64,000 nt of DNA, taken from NCBI GenBank assembly GCA_001942185.1, contig MKJV01000064.1, positions 1 through 64,000 on the forward strand, in the 5' to 3' direction. Source of the stretch: Pseudonocardia sp. CNS-004 (GTDB taxonomy: Bacteria > Actinomycetota > Actinomycetes > Mycobacteriales > Pseudonocardiaceae). The notes beneath the pieces were generated by a model. That model was not told the DNA's origin and searched no databases. It saw only the letters and a list, made by a program, of their open reading frames with translations. Positions 26,698 to 34,230 of the stretch are shown piece by piece; positions within the stretch are counted from its first letter, which is position 1, and every line of letters starts with the position of its first letter. The position numbers were made by a program, and so were the translations under genes.

Positions 26698-28254
26698 CAC
26701 GCGCTCTCCTCTCCGACCTCGTCGTCGTCCTCGTCGTCGCTGTAGTAGGTCCGCCGCCGGTCGGATCCCTGGTCGCGGCCGGGCCCGGGGTCGCGCTGGT
26801 CGGGGGCGGGCATGTCGATGACCTCGGCCTCGTCTGTCTCGTCGGCCTGGTCGTCGTGGCGTCCGGGAGTGCAGCGCCGGACGAGTTCGTTGATGTCGGC
26901 GTCGGCGGTCCAGCCGGCGCGGAACCGGATCGGGGCCCGGGTGATCGGGTCGATCACGAAGCCGATGCCGGCGTGGTCGGGGTCGCCGGGGATCTGGTCG
27001 GCGAGCGCGCCGCGGTCGCGGGCTCCCTCCCCCAGCGCCATGTCGACGTGCGAGGCGGCGGTGACGCCGAGGCAGATCCGCAGGGTGAACAGCTCCCGCA
27101 CGTCCACGACGTCCTTGCTGGGTTCCTGCACGTAGGCGATCACGCTGTGCCCGGCCGCGCGGCCTGCGTCAGGATCACGGCCAGCAGTCGCAGTGCCTCG
27201 CGAACGCGTTCGCCGTAAGCGGTGAGCATCGCCAACTCGTCGATGATCAGCAGCTCGTACGGGGTGTCATGGCTGATCGGGCAATCCCGCAGCCCGGCCT
27301 CCCGCATCCACGCCTGCCGCGCGGTCATCGAGGCGAGGAAGTCCTCCAACAAGGTCAGGGTGGACGGCATGTCGGTGGCCCAGCGGTGGAACAACGGAGC
27401 GCCGCGGTCGGTCTCCACCCCACCCTTGAGGTCGATCACCCACGGCCGGACCAGACCGGCGCGGATCATCGGGCCCATCTGGCGCAGCGGCCCCCACAAC
27501 ATGGACCCCTTACCGGCCCCGGAGCTGCCGACCACGAGGACCTGCTTGCCCTTGATCGGGGGCAGGAACGGCGCCCGAACTCGTCATCGCCGACGTCCAA
27601 CGCGGTGAGGTCGACCTCGTCCACGCTGTCCGGGATCGCCGGGGCGTCCAGAGCGCGGTCGAACGGCATCCGGCGTTCCACGATCACCGTCACCACCCCG
27701 GGCTTGGCCCGTGTCACGGCGACCTGGTGGGCGCCCAGGGCGTCGGCGAGCGCGGCGGCCCGGTCGACGAACATGGCGGTTTCCTGCCCGCGCACGATCC
27801 GCGCCGTCACGATGTCGACGGACGGGGTGATCGAGCGGACCCGCAGCACCCGGGGCACCATCAGCTGCCCGGACCGGCGGTGCTCGCGGGTCAGGTCGCA
27901 CTCATCCAGCACGTCGCGCCAGCGGCGACCGCGGTAAGCGGTCCAGCGCCGCCAGCTCGAGCGGATCCAGGGGGCGGCCCACCGGTCGAACGAGGCCGGG
28001 TGCGCCCGCCACCACACCAGCACGGCCGCCACCAGCAGACCCGCGCCGATCGTGGCGGCGGTCGTGCCCCACGCGTAGATCGCCCACACCGCAAGAACGG
28101 GCGCCGCCAGCCACGCGGGGTGGCGCACCAGCCATGCCAGCACCCGGAATTCGGTGCCGATCGGACGGGCCGAGGTGCGCCCCGACGCCGACCCGCTGCG
28201 CCCCCGGGTGCTGTTGCGCGTGTTCTTCTTTCCGCGCTTTTCGAACGTAACCAT
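26697..28254 (-). CDS. FtsK/SpoIIIE-like conjugal transfer ATPase, TraSA/TraB type (two apparent frameshifts)
   Basis: The likely motor that moves double-stranded element DNA between mycelia. The N-terminus is basic, followed by two membrane helices (FRVLAWLVRHPAWLAAPVL and ATIGAGLLVAAVLVWW). The FtsK domain has Walker A VVGSSGAGKGSMLWG and Walker B YELLIIDELAMLT, then HSVIAYVQEPSKDVVDVREL. It ends in a very acidic tail (YSDDEDDDEVGEES). Phase changes near 27568 and 27165 are single missing bases. In size and two-helix layout it matches TraSA/TraB of AICEs, about 518 residues. Confidence 0.9.
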
Positions 28255-28399
28255 TCGCTACTCCTGAAATCCGTGATGATCTGTATTGATCGGGTTTTGG
28301 GAACAGGTCGGGCCGGGACCCCATTCCAGGGCCCTTCGCTTTCAGGGGGTTTGGCCGTTCAGGTCCCGGCCCGGAGCCTGTCTCTTACGCGCTGCTCGG

Positions 28400-28588
28400 T
28401 TAGTCGTTCTTGCGCAGCACCGGGCGGGCCGCGTCCAGCATCGTGGTCACCCGGGCCACATCGCGGACCAGGTTGTCGTGGGTCTTCTTGAAAGACCCGC
28501 GGCGGATCGGGATACCGCGCATCGCCTCACCGAGCCGCAGCATCGTCGCGTCCAGCTCCTCGATGAGCCGATCGATGTGGTTCGCCAT
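28400..28588 (-). CDS. Small hypothetical element protein
   Basis: 62 residues, MANHIDRLIEELDATMLRLG and on to VRDVARVTTMLDAARPVLRK. It is helical with heptad-like spacing, so probably a small coiled coil. Two bases separate it from the upstream gene stop at 28591. About 145 bases, with a possible start signal for the ATPase gene, lie downstream of it. Confidence 0.65.
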   Translation of the reverse strand: MANHIDRLIEELDATMLRLGEAMRGIPIRRGSFKKTHDNLVRDVARVTTMLDAARPVLRKND

Positions 28589-28590
28589 CC

Positions 28591-28895
28591 CTATCGCCTC
28601 CAGTCCTTCGTGATCAGCTGCTCCTCGAACGCCTTCGCCTGGCTGGACACGATCCGCAGCGAGAACTTGCTCTGCCGCAGGCGCCGCGGATCTCCTCCAC
28701 GCTGGCCAGCTCCCAGTGCCGCTGGTTGCGGGCCTTCCACTTCGGGTCATCGGCCCGCTTGGACTCCTTCTGCGCTTCGGCGAGGGCGTCCCCGACGTTC
28801 TGCAGCGCCGTCCAGAACTCCGCGAACCGCGCCACCGCGATCCGGTTCGTCCGGGCCTTGTGCCACTGCCGTGCCTTCTGCATCGCTGTTGCCAT
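28591..28895 (-). CDS. Hypothetical element protein (apparent frameshift)
   Basis: About 101 residues after one missing base near 28680 (GCCCTG to GCCTG). It starts MATAMQKARQWHKARTNRIA and ends RIVSSQAKAFEEQLITKDWR. It is highly charged and helical, with no membrane segment. It sits in the operon between the 68-codon gene upstream and the coiled-coil gene downstream. The function is not recognised. Confidence 0.65.
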
Positions 28896-28961
28896 AACTC
28901 ACGCCCCTCCCTGGGACGTTCGTGCTGGTCAAGTACCTGGTATCCGTTCCGCCGTGCGGTG

Positions 28962-29165
28962 TCAGACCCCCTTCCGGATCGCGACCTGAGCCAGGCGCAG
29001 CCCCTCGGCCACCCCCGCCCGCCAGGCCTGCTCGGTCGGGACCTCGTCGACAGCGCGGCCCATCCAGCGGCGGCGCTCGTGCTCGATCCGCCGCACCAGA
29101 CGGCCGACACCGGTAGCGGGCTGACGGGCATGCCCCTTGCCGTTGCGATTGATCGCAGTGGTCAC
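28962..29165 (-). CDS. Small basic element protein
   Basis: 67 residues from GTG 29165, which overlaps the upstream stop by GTGA. The sequence is strongly basic in its middle (GRLVRRIEHERRRWMGRAVD). No family is recognised. Overlap with the upstream gene supports its translation. Confidence 0.65.
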   Translation of the reverse strand: MTTAINRNGKGHARQPATGVGRLVRRIEHERRRWMGRAVDEVPTEQAWRAGVAEGLRLAQVAIRKGV

Positions 29166-29637
29166 CGTCGGCACCCCCCGCAGTGCATCCCCGTGCACCT
29201 CTTCACCCCGCCCGCCGTGCCCAGCAGGACAAGCACGAGCGCGATCCCGGCCAGCGCGGGCCAGTACGTTCCGACCCACGCGGTCGCCGCGTCGACGGCC
29301 GCCGAGACTGCGTGATCAGCGCGGACACCGCGGCCACGACCGCCCACACCGCCCCAGCCACCGCGCCCACACCCAGCACACCCGCGCCGATCCCCGCCCA
29401 CACCCGGGCCTCCGGCCACCTCAGCCGCGAGGACCACCGCGTCCGCCGGGGCTGCTCGTCGCGGAGCTGGGCGTTGACCTGCACCTGCCGGTCCGGCAGC
29501 TCGGTCACGTCACTGATCTCTACGAGCCGGCCGTCTGCCTGCGCGCGTTCCAGGGCCGCGTGGACCTGGTCGGGCCACCCGGTGATCACGTGTGTGTGCA
29601 CCAGGCCCGCCGACCGGTCCTTCACCGCCGTTGCCAT
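29162..29637 (-). CDS. Membrane protein of the transfer region, SpdB-like (apparent frameshift)
   Basis: About 158 residues after one missing base near 29310. An N-terminal soluble domain of 60 residues (TAVKDRSAGLVHTHVITGWP) is followed by three hydrophobic segments, including VWAGIGAGVLGVGAVAGAVW and YWPALAGIALVLVLLGTAGG, and a Cys/His-rich end RCTGMHCGGCR. A soluble head with several C-terminal helices beside the transfer ATPase resembles spread proteins (SpdB type) of actinomycete elements; the assignment is by position and topology only. Confidence 0.65.
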
Positions 29638-29840
29638 CACTCACCCACTCCCATCTCGTCGAACTCGAACTCGATCTGATCCGGGTCGGCGATCTCGCCC
29701 GTCCCGTCGCACTCCACGCACACGCCGTCCCCGTCGCAGGCCCCACACACGTCACGCGACAACCCATCTTCGAATTCCCCGCGCCCGTCGCATGGCCCGC
29801 ACAACTTCGTCCCGGCGCACGTCTCGCACACCATGTCCAT
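29637..29840 (-). CDS. DnaJ-type zinc-finger protein
   Basis: 67 residues made almost entirely of C-x-x-C-x-G-x-G units: CETCAGTKLCGPCDGRGEF, then CGACDGDGVCVECDGTGE. This is the cysteine-rich fold of DnaJ with two zinc sites, here without a J domain. The acidic tail (QIEFEFDEMGVGE) ends overlapping the next gene. Such stand-alone Zn modules are common in actinomycete elements; the partner is unknown. Confidence 0.75.
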   Translation of the reverse strand: MDMVCETCAGTKLCGPCDGRGEFEDGLSRDVCGACDGDGVCVECDGTGEIADPDQIEFEFDEMGVGE

Positions 29841-29958
29841 TCGCCTCCCGTCGCCTCGTTTTTGGCGTGCGTCTACCCCGTCCCGCATTCCGCGGGAATC
29901 CCGTTCCGATTTGGTGCGGGCTGATCTGGCCCGCGAGTTACTCGTGTCTGCCGGTCGG

Positions 29959-30195
29959 TTACGCGGCCGACTCCTGCGCCTGCGTCGCGTCGAGGTCGGC
30001 AAGCAGACTGTTGATCGCGTTCTGCAGCCGGATCAGACCGGACCGGTCCGCGTGCAGCGCCACGTTCCCGAGAGCGCCCTCCAGCCGCAGGACCGGGCAC
30101 GGCATCCCGCACACCGTGAGCAGCCGCGGTGCGATCACCGTCGCGGAGTCCACGTGCACGCTGACCGACACGCCCAACCCCAGCGCGGCGCTCAC
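29959..30195 (-). CDS. Small hypothetical element protein
   Basis: 78 residues from GTG 30195, overlapping the upstream stop by GTGA. It reads VSAALGLGVSVSVHVDSATV and LLADLDATQAQESAA. It is mostly beta in its first half and helical at the end. No family is recognised. About 118 bases free of genes separate it from the zinc-finger gene. Confidence 0.6.
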   Translation of the reverse strand: MSAALGLGVSVSVHVDSATVIAPRLLTVCGMPCPVLRLEGALGNVALHADRSGLIRLQNAINSLLADLDATQAQESAA

Positions 30196-30592
30196 TTCTC
30201 ACCCTTCGGGGACGGCGCCGGAGCCGGGGCGGGGGCGCCGCCGGGGTCAGGCCGGCCGCCTTGAACGCGATGCCCGACGTGACGCGGCCGTTGTCCTTGT
30301 TCTCGATCTGGTAGGCGTTGATCCGCGGGTTGACCAGCTTGACCCGCGCGTCCTCCGGGAAGCCCTCGCCCGGGTCGGTCTCCAGCGTCACCCGGATCTC
30401 CTCCCCCTTCGGCGCCCGCTCGCCCGGCCGGACCTGCAACTTCGCGAACAGCGACACCACGAACATCGTCGCGCCCTGCCGGTCGGTCACCACGACGTCC
30501 TGCCCGGTGTTGTCGTCCCGGCGCGTCTTCGGCGCGGGCGGCTCCACGATCGTCAACTTGTACTGCTCCAAGATCACCGGAAGGTCCTGCAC
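30192..30592 (-). CDS. First gene of the element's leftward operon (apparent frameshift)
   Basis: About 133 residues from GTG 30592, which has GAGGAGAAG upstream. The body is beta-rich (LPVILEQYKLTIVEPPAPKT, then ATMFVVSLFAKLQVRPGE) and ends in an A-P repeat tail followed by SPKGEK. The phase changes near 30240 by one missing base. Proteins of this kind head the transfer operons of several actinomycete elements, but the function is unknown. Its promoter must lie in the 30600-30700 region shared with the divergent regulator. Confidence 0.65.
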
Positions 30593-30620
30593 CTGCTTCT
30601 CCTCATCTCTCCTGGTGTAG

Positions 30621-30706
30621 GGGCCTAAACTCTCCTGCGTTGAAGGTGTTGACCCCCCTAAACCATGATGCGACTGGAGTGCCCAGTTGTCAAGGGGCCT
30701 AAACTC
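30621..30706. promoter_or_regulatory. Divergent control region with repeated GGGGCCTAAACTC
   Basis: The 13-mer GGGGCCTAAACTC occurs at 30621-30633 and 30694-30706, with a partial CCTAAAC between them (near 30658). One copy faces each divergent gene, and the right copy ends at the ATG of the regulator. Possible promoter boxes are TTGAAG (30641) with CATGAT at 17-base spacing rightward, and TTGACA (minus strand, 30693-30688) leftward. The repeats are good candidates for binding by the adjoining HTH protein. Confidence 0.55.
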
Positions 30707-31540
30707 ATGGGCATGGAGGACGAGTTCGAGTCACTGCGCCGGGAGCGCGACCCCGTGGCACGCGGGCGTCGCGCGACCGAGCTCTTGGTCCTCTACCAGC
30801 AGCGATCCACCGAGCTTGCGCGCATCCGTCGCGCGGCGATCGAGGAGGCACGTGACCGGCTCGGCGGCAGCTACACCGAGGTGGCCCGTGCGTTCGGCCT
30901 GACGAAGGGTCGGATCACTCAGATCAGGAGTGGCGCCCCACCGGCCCACCGAGCGTTCTTCGGGGTCGGTCCGTTGACGATCGCGCTGCCCGGTCGGCGG
31001 CTCCTCTCCCGAGACGACGTCGTCATCGCCGGTGAGGACGATGCGGTCGGCGCGCACCTGATCGCCGAGACGGAGCGCCTCGCCTTCGTTACCGAGCGCG
31101 TGATCATCGACCCGCGGGAGGAGTGGGAGCCCGAGCGCGACGCCATCGTCGTATGCGGTCCCGCCTCCGCGCACATCGGCAACCTCCTCATGTCGGAGGA
31201 CCCGATTCTCGGCATGGGCATCGGCGACGGACCCAAGTGGCACGTCGTCGATAAGGCCACCGGCGAGCAGCACACGTCACCGATGGACGACGCAGACGAC
31301 CCGCGCCGTGCCGATCACGCCTACATCGCTCACCACGTCCGCGACGGCCGAGTCATTACGCACATCGCAGGGCTACACGCCCTCGGGTCGGTCGGTGCTG
31401 CCCACTACCTCACGCAGCACCTGCCCGACCTGTGGGCCGAGTTCGGGGACACCTCGTTCAGCATGGCCGTCACCGGGGAATTCGACGGCATGGAGCCGAA
31501 AGCCATCTCCGTGCTCTTCCCACCCCGACCATGGAGCTGA
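30707..31540 (+). CDS. HTH protein with C-terminal sensor-like domain
   Basis: 277 residues. A sigma-4/Tetr-like helix-turn-helix lies at about 35-75: RRAAIEEARDRLGGSYTEVA, then RAFGLTKGRITQIRSG. The rest is a Rossmann-like domain with IVVCGPASAHIGNLLMSEDP, a HAYIAHHVRDGRVITHIAGL strand and LGSVGAAHYLTQHLPDLW, which looks like a nucleotide- or ligand-binding sensor of a family I cannot name. ATG 30707 immediately follows one of the repeats. Its last ten bases overlap the start of the phosphatase gene, so the pair is coupled. Confidence 0.7.
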   Translation: MGMEDEFESLRRERDPVARGRRATELLVLYQQRSTELARIRRAAIEEARDRLGGSYTEVARAFGLTKGRITQIRSGAPPAHRAFFGVGPLTIALPGRRLLSRDDVVIAGEDDAVGAHLIAETERLAFVTERVIIDPREEWEPERDAIVVCGPASAHIGNLLMSEDPILGMGIGDGPKWHVVDKATGEQHTSPMDDADDPRRADHAYIAHHVRDGRVITHIAGLHALGSVGAAHYLTQHLPDLWAEFGDTSFSMAVTGEFDGMEPKAISVLFPPRPWS

Positions 31541-32337
31541 CCGCCACCGTCGCCGGGGCGATGTTGCCAGGCGAACAGCCGCCGGGCCAGGACCGGTGGG
31601 CCGTAGCCCAGTCATCCGTGGTGGTACTCGACGGTGCGACCGCAGTCGACCCTGACGTACCCCCGGCCGACGTCTACGTGACGGATCTCTGCACCGTGCT
31701 GACCGCATTGCTCGGGGACGGAGCCGACGCCCGGCGGGCCCTCCGAGAGTCCATCACCACCGTTGCGCGCCGACTCGATCTCACAGCAGGGCGCGGCCCC
31801 TCGTCGACCGCCACGATCCTCCGAAGCACAGGCGACCTCGTCGAGGTAGCGGCGCTCGGAGACAGCACCGCTGTCGTAGGACTCCGCGGCGGCCGCATCG
31901 AGCGCATCACGGATGAACGCTTGTCCCGGATCGCGCCGGATCTCCGCCAGCAGTATCAGCGCCGCCTCCGTGCGGGCCATGGCTTCGACTCAACGCACCG
32001 GACCTTGCTCCGCCAGGTGCAGCGAGCGGAACGAGCCGTCCGGAACTCTCCCGGGGGCTACTGGATAGCCGAAGCGGACCCAGCGGCGGCGGATCACGCC
32101 ATCGTCCGTCGCTACCCGGCCGACCAGGTCGAATGGTGCGTTCTCGCCACCGACGGCGCTCAACGCCCCTTCGAGTATCTCCACGGCATCTGGTCGGACC
32201 TCCCCGCCGACGCAGGTCAGGTCCGCAGCCACCTCGAACGGCTCCAGATGTGGGAGGCGACCGGCGACCCTGACGGCTACCTGCTACCGCGATCGAAGCG
32301 CCACGACGACAAGACGATCGTGGTCTGGCGGCCCTGA
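31531..32337 (+). CDS. PP2C-family serine/threonine phosphatase
   Basis: 268 residues with the metal-dependent PP2C motifs in order: QDRWAVAQS (first Asp), VVVLDGATAV (Asp-Gly), SSTATIL with VAALGDSTAVVG, WCVLATDGAQRP and, at the end, HDDKTIVVW (the D-D-x-T motif). All metal-binding aspartates expected are present, so activity is likely. No kinase is encoded in the element, so the substrate would be a host phosphoprotein or the adjoining HTH protein. It is coupled by overlap to that gene. Confidence 0.8.
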   Translation: MELTATVAGAMLPGEQPPGQDRWAVAQSSVVVLDGATAVDPDVPPADVYVTDLCTVLTALLGDGADARRALRESITTVARRLDLTAGRGPSSTATILRSTGDLVEVAALGDSTAVVGLRGGRIERITDERLSRIAPDLRQQYQRRLRAGHGFDSTHRTLLRQVQRAERAVRNSPGGYWIAEADPAAADHAIVRRYPADQVEWCVLATDGAQRPFEYLHGIWSDLPADAGQVRSHLERLQMWEATGDPDGYLLPRSKRHDDKTIVVWRP

Positions 32338-32375
32338 CCGCACCCGCGTGTTCACACTTTCCTTCCTTGTTCAAG

Positions 32376-32394
32376 GCGGCGCCTGCGGCGCCGC
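32376..32394 (+). terminator. Hairpin after the phosphatase gene
   Basis: GCGGCGCC and GGCGCCGC pair across a three-base loop 38 bases after the stop. It is preceded rather than followed by a pyrimidine-rich stretch, so it is only a candidate terminator. Confidence 0.4.
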
Positions 32395-32589
32395 TGCCGG
32401 GCGGTGTCCGCTGCCGGGCGCCCTGCGGCGCCGGGGCGTGCGGCCTCCGGCCGGTCCCCGTCGCCGCGCGCCCGGCGTGCCTAGCGGACCCGGCAGCGGC
32501 ACCGCGAACAGCCGTGCGCCGCATATCGAGAGGTGGGGGAGGGGGGAGCGGCAGCTGGGCGACGCTGACCAGCCGTGGTGCTGGAGCTG

Positions 32590-32829
32590 TTACAGCAGTC
32601 TCCCTGGGTCGCCCCCGAAGATCGCCTCCAGGATCTTCCTGGCAGCCTCCCCGGCGGCGCGCACGAGGCCAGCGAGGGCGCGGACAACCTCCGCGCACGC
32701 ACGAACCATCTCTGCGCGGTGCTCCGAGTCGCTGTCACGGACGAGGAAGTAGACGATCAGCACTACGGTCGCGCAGATCGTCACCGTGATCACGATGGGG
32801 GCGTGCATCTGCAGGGTGAAGTCCGGCAC
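32590..32829 (-). CDS. Small single-span membrane protein
   Basis: 79 residues with one N-terminal membrane helix, IVITVTICATVVLIVYFLVR, followed by an Ala/Arg/Glu-rich amphipathic helix (AEVVRALAGLVRAAGEAARK). Topology suggests a small membrane-anchored coiled coil. No family is recognised. About 250 bases without a gene separate it from the phosphatase gene. Confidence 0.6.
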   Translation of the reverse strand: MPDFTLQMHAPIVITVTICATVVLIVYFLVRDSDSEHRAEMVRACAEVVRALAGLVRAAGEAARKILEAIFGGDPGRLL

Positions 32830-32869
32830 CGTGGTGGGCTGGACGTGGGCATGAGTCGACGGAGGAGTT

Positions 32870-32956
32870 ATGATGACTCTGCTCCTTCATGTTGATGAGG
32901 CATGGCTGGAGTGCGAAACACCGCGGGGCGGCCCTAGTCGTTTCCAGGCGGTTTAG
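32870..32956 (+). CDS. Possible 28-residue small protein
   Basis: MMTLLLHVDEAWLECETPRG and eight further residues, from ATG 32870 to TAG 32956. The support is a textbook ribosome-binding site, GGAGGAG, directly upstream, rare in this GC-rich sequence. There is no homology that I recognise, and third-position GC is only moderate. It lies between two minus-strand genes. Confidence 0.3.
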   Translation: MMTLLLHVDEAWLECETPRGGPSRFQAV

Positions 32957-32997
32957 GGTCGTCTCCCGGTGTGTCGGCCGGGCGCGTATGTCTGTGA

Positions 32998-33477
32998 TCA
33001 GTGGCTAGGCGTCTCGGCCTCCTTTTGCAGGTTCGACACCATGTCCAGGACCTCCTGCGACGGAGGTGCCGGCGGTTCGTCTCGGAGCCCGTACATGCCA
33101 CGACCCGGCCGGTCTACTTGACCAGCTCGGAGCATCTTCTGCAGCACCGTCCTGATGGTGTCGCCCGTCGCGTCGGAGCCCATCCGGCCAACCGTTTCGA
33201 CGATCTCCGCCATCTTCATCGGTTTGCCGACGTCCTTGAGGGCGCGGCGAATATACTCGCGTGTCGTGGTCGGCGTGGGTGCGCTCGCTCCCGACGCAAC
33301 GCCAGAACCTGCGACTGGGCGCTCGACGTGGGCGCCGTTCACCCATCCTGCTGCCGCGAGCAGCACCTTGATCGCGGCGGTCTGCTCCTCGTGCTTCTCG
33401 CGAGCGGCAGCCAGCTCGCGGTCGGCAACGTCCTGCCGCCGCAGGAGTTCCCTGATGAACTCGTCGTCCTGGCTCAC
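32998..33477 (-). CDS. Coiled-coil protein with C-terminal winged helix
   Basis: 159 residues from GTG 33477. The N-terminal half is a coiled coil (LLRRQDVADRELAAAREKHE). After a variable linker, the C-terminal half reads TTREYIRRALKDVGKPMKMA, then IVETVGRMGSDATGDTIRTV and GRGMYGLRDE, which is a winged-helix of the kind found in HARE/restriction-linked and regulatory proteins. Repeated GTGGCCCC blocks lie upstream at about 33572-33600. It may be an element regulator; the function is not established. Confidence 0.65.
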   Translation of the reverse strand: MSQDDEFIRELLRRQDVADRELAAAREKHEEQTAAIKVLLAAAGWVNGAHVERPVAGSGVASGASAPTPTTTREYIRRALKDVGKPMKMAEIVETVGRMGSDATGDTIRTVLQKMLRAGQVDRPGRGMYGLRDEPPAPPSQEVLDMVSNLQKEAETPSH

Positions 33478-33759
33478 GAGGCTTAGATTACGGGGACCCC
33501 GGTCGAATTCTTGGCCGTAAACCCCGACCGGCTTGGCACTGCGCTGAAAGGCCGGGAAGAAGCGATAAGTGGCCCCCCTTGGACTGCTAATGTGGCCCCT
33601 GTCACACCATTCTGTACCAGTCATGTGAAGTAGGTCACCAATAGGGGTGGGAATATCTCCGCTTGCTCGACCCTAGATGTCGTTGTCGACGTTCGGAGGG
33701 CTTGTGCCCGGTTTACGGCGCGAGCCCTCGCCGGGCGGGCAGATCTCCGGGATGGGGGC

Positions 33760-33895
33760 GTGCCATCCCGTCGACCTCCCGAAGGCTACCACACGGCACC
33801 CGCGGGCAGAGCCTGGCAAGATCGGGTATCGGTAGGTCGAGGGCTGCCCGCGGGTGCCCGTGCGGTCGGGCTGCGCCAGGTCGACGGGATGGCAC
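33760..33895. repeat. Nested perfect inverted repeat, 136 bp
   Basis: Outer arms 33760-33777 and 33878-33895 are 18-bp perfect complements (GTGCCATCCCGTCGACCT and its reverse). Inner arms 33795-33809 and 33844-33858 are 15-bp perfect complements (GGCACCCGCGGGCAG and its reverse). Together they could fold into one long stem with internal loops. Candidate roles are the cis-acting transfer locus, a single-strand replication origin or a structured RNA. Confidence 0.8.
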
Positions 33896-34174
33896 TGGCA
33901 GACAGGGTGTGTGGCGGCGTCCACGTGGTCAGGGACGCTCGCCGGGATCGTGACCCGATCCAGCGGAGCTGCTCAGCCACGACGTGACTCAGTCGGGACG
34001 CGGCTCAGGCGCGACCACCGAGGTGTGAATCTGTTGGCGGCCACTGTCGGTACATCATGAGACGCCTGACGCCCGACCCAGAGGCGATGCCCATCTTCCG
34101 ACTCCGAGGCCGGGCCGTCCTGGGGCCGTCTGGGCCGTCGCTGGGCCGTAGGAAGTCACCCGACAACGAGAAAC

Positions 34175-34214
34175 GACGCTGACCAACGGGAGGTCGTTCC
34201 CGCTGGTCAGCGCC
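34175..34214 (-). terminator. sodN terminator carried by the element
   Basis: Arms 34175-34190 and 34199-34214 pair over nearly all 16 positions on the minus strand around an eight-base loop, 17 bases after the sodN stop. It differs in sequence from the displaced copy at 22120-22161 while keeping the fold. Confidence 0.7.
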
Positions 34215-34230
34215 GCTTCTAGGGCCTGGA

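Larger units (their letters stand above)
33478..34230. other. Gene-free right arm of the element
   Basis: I find no convincing coding sequence in these 753 bases. They contain GTGGCCCC-type repeats near 33572-33600, the large nested inverted repeat at 33760-33895, and the sodN terminator near the junction. A non-coding arm of this kind commonly holds transfer or replication origins. Confidence 0.6.

Noticed and set aside
32341..32589. GC-rich stretch after the phosphatase gene as a coding region
   Set aside because: Plus-strand frames here are short, low in complexity and start without a ribosome site; a hairpin is the only structure supported.
33673..33924. Short minus-strand frame in the right arm of the element
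   Set aside because: It runs through the nested inverted repeat, has no ribosome site and no coding-like codon pattern.
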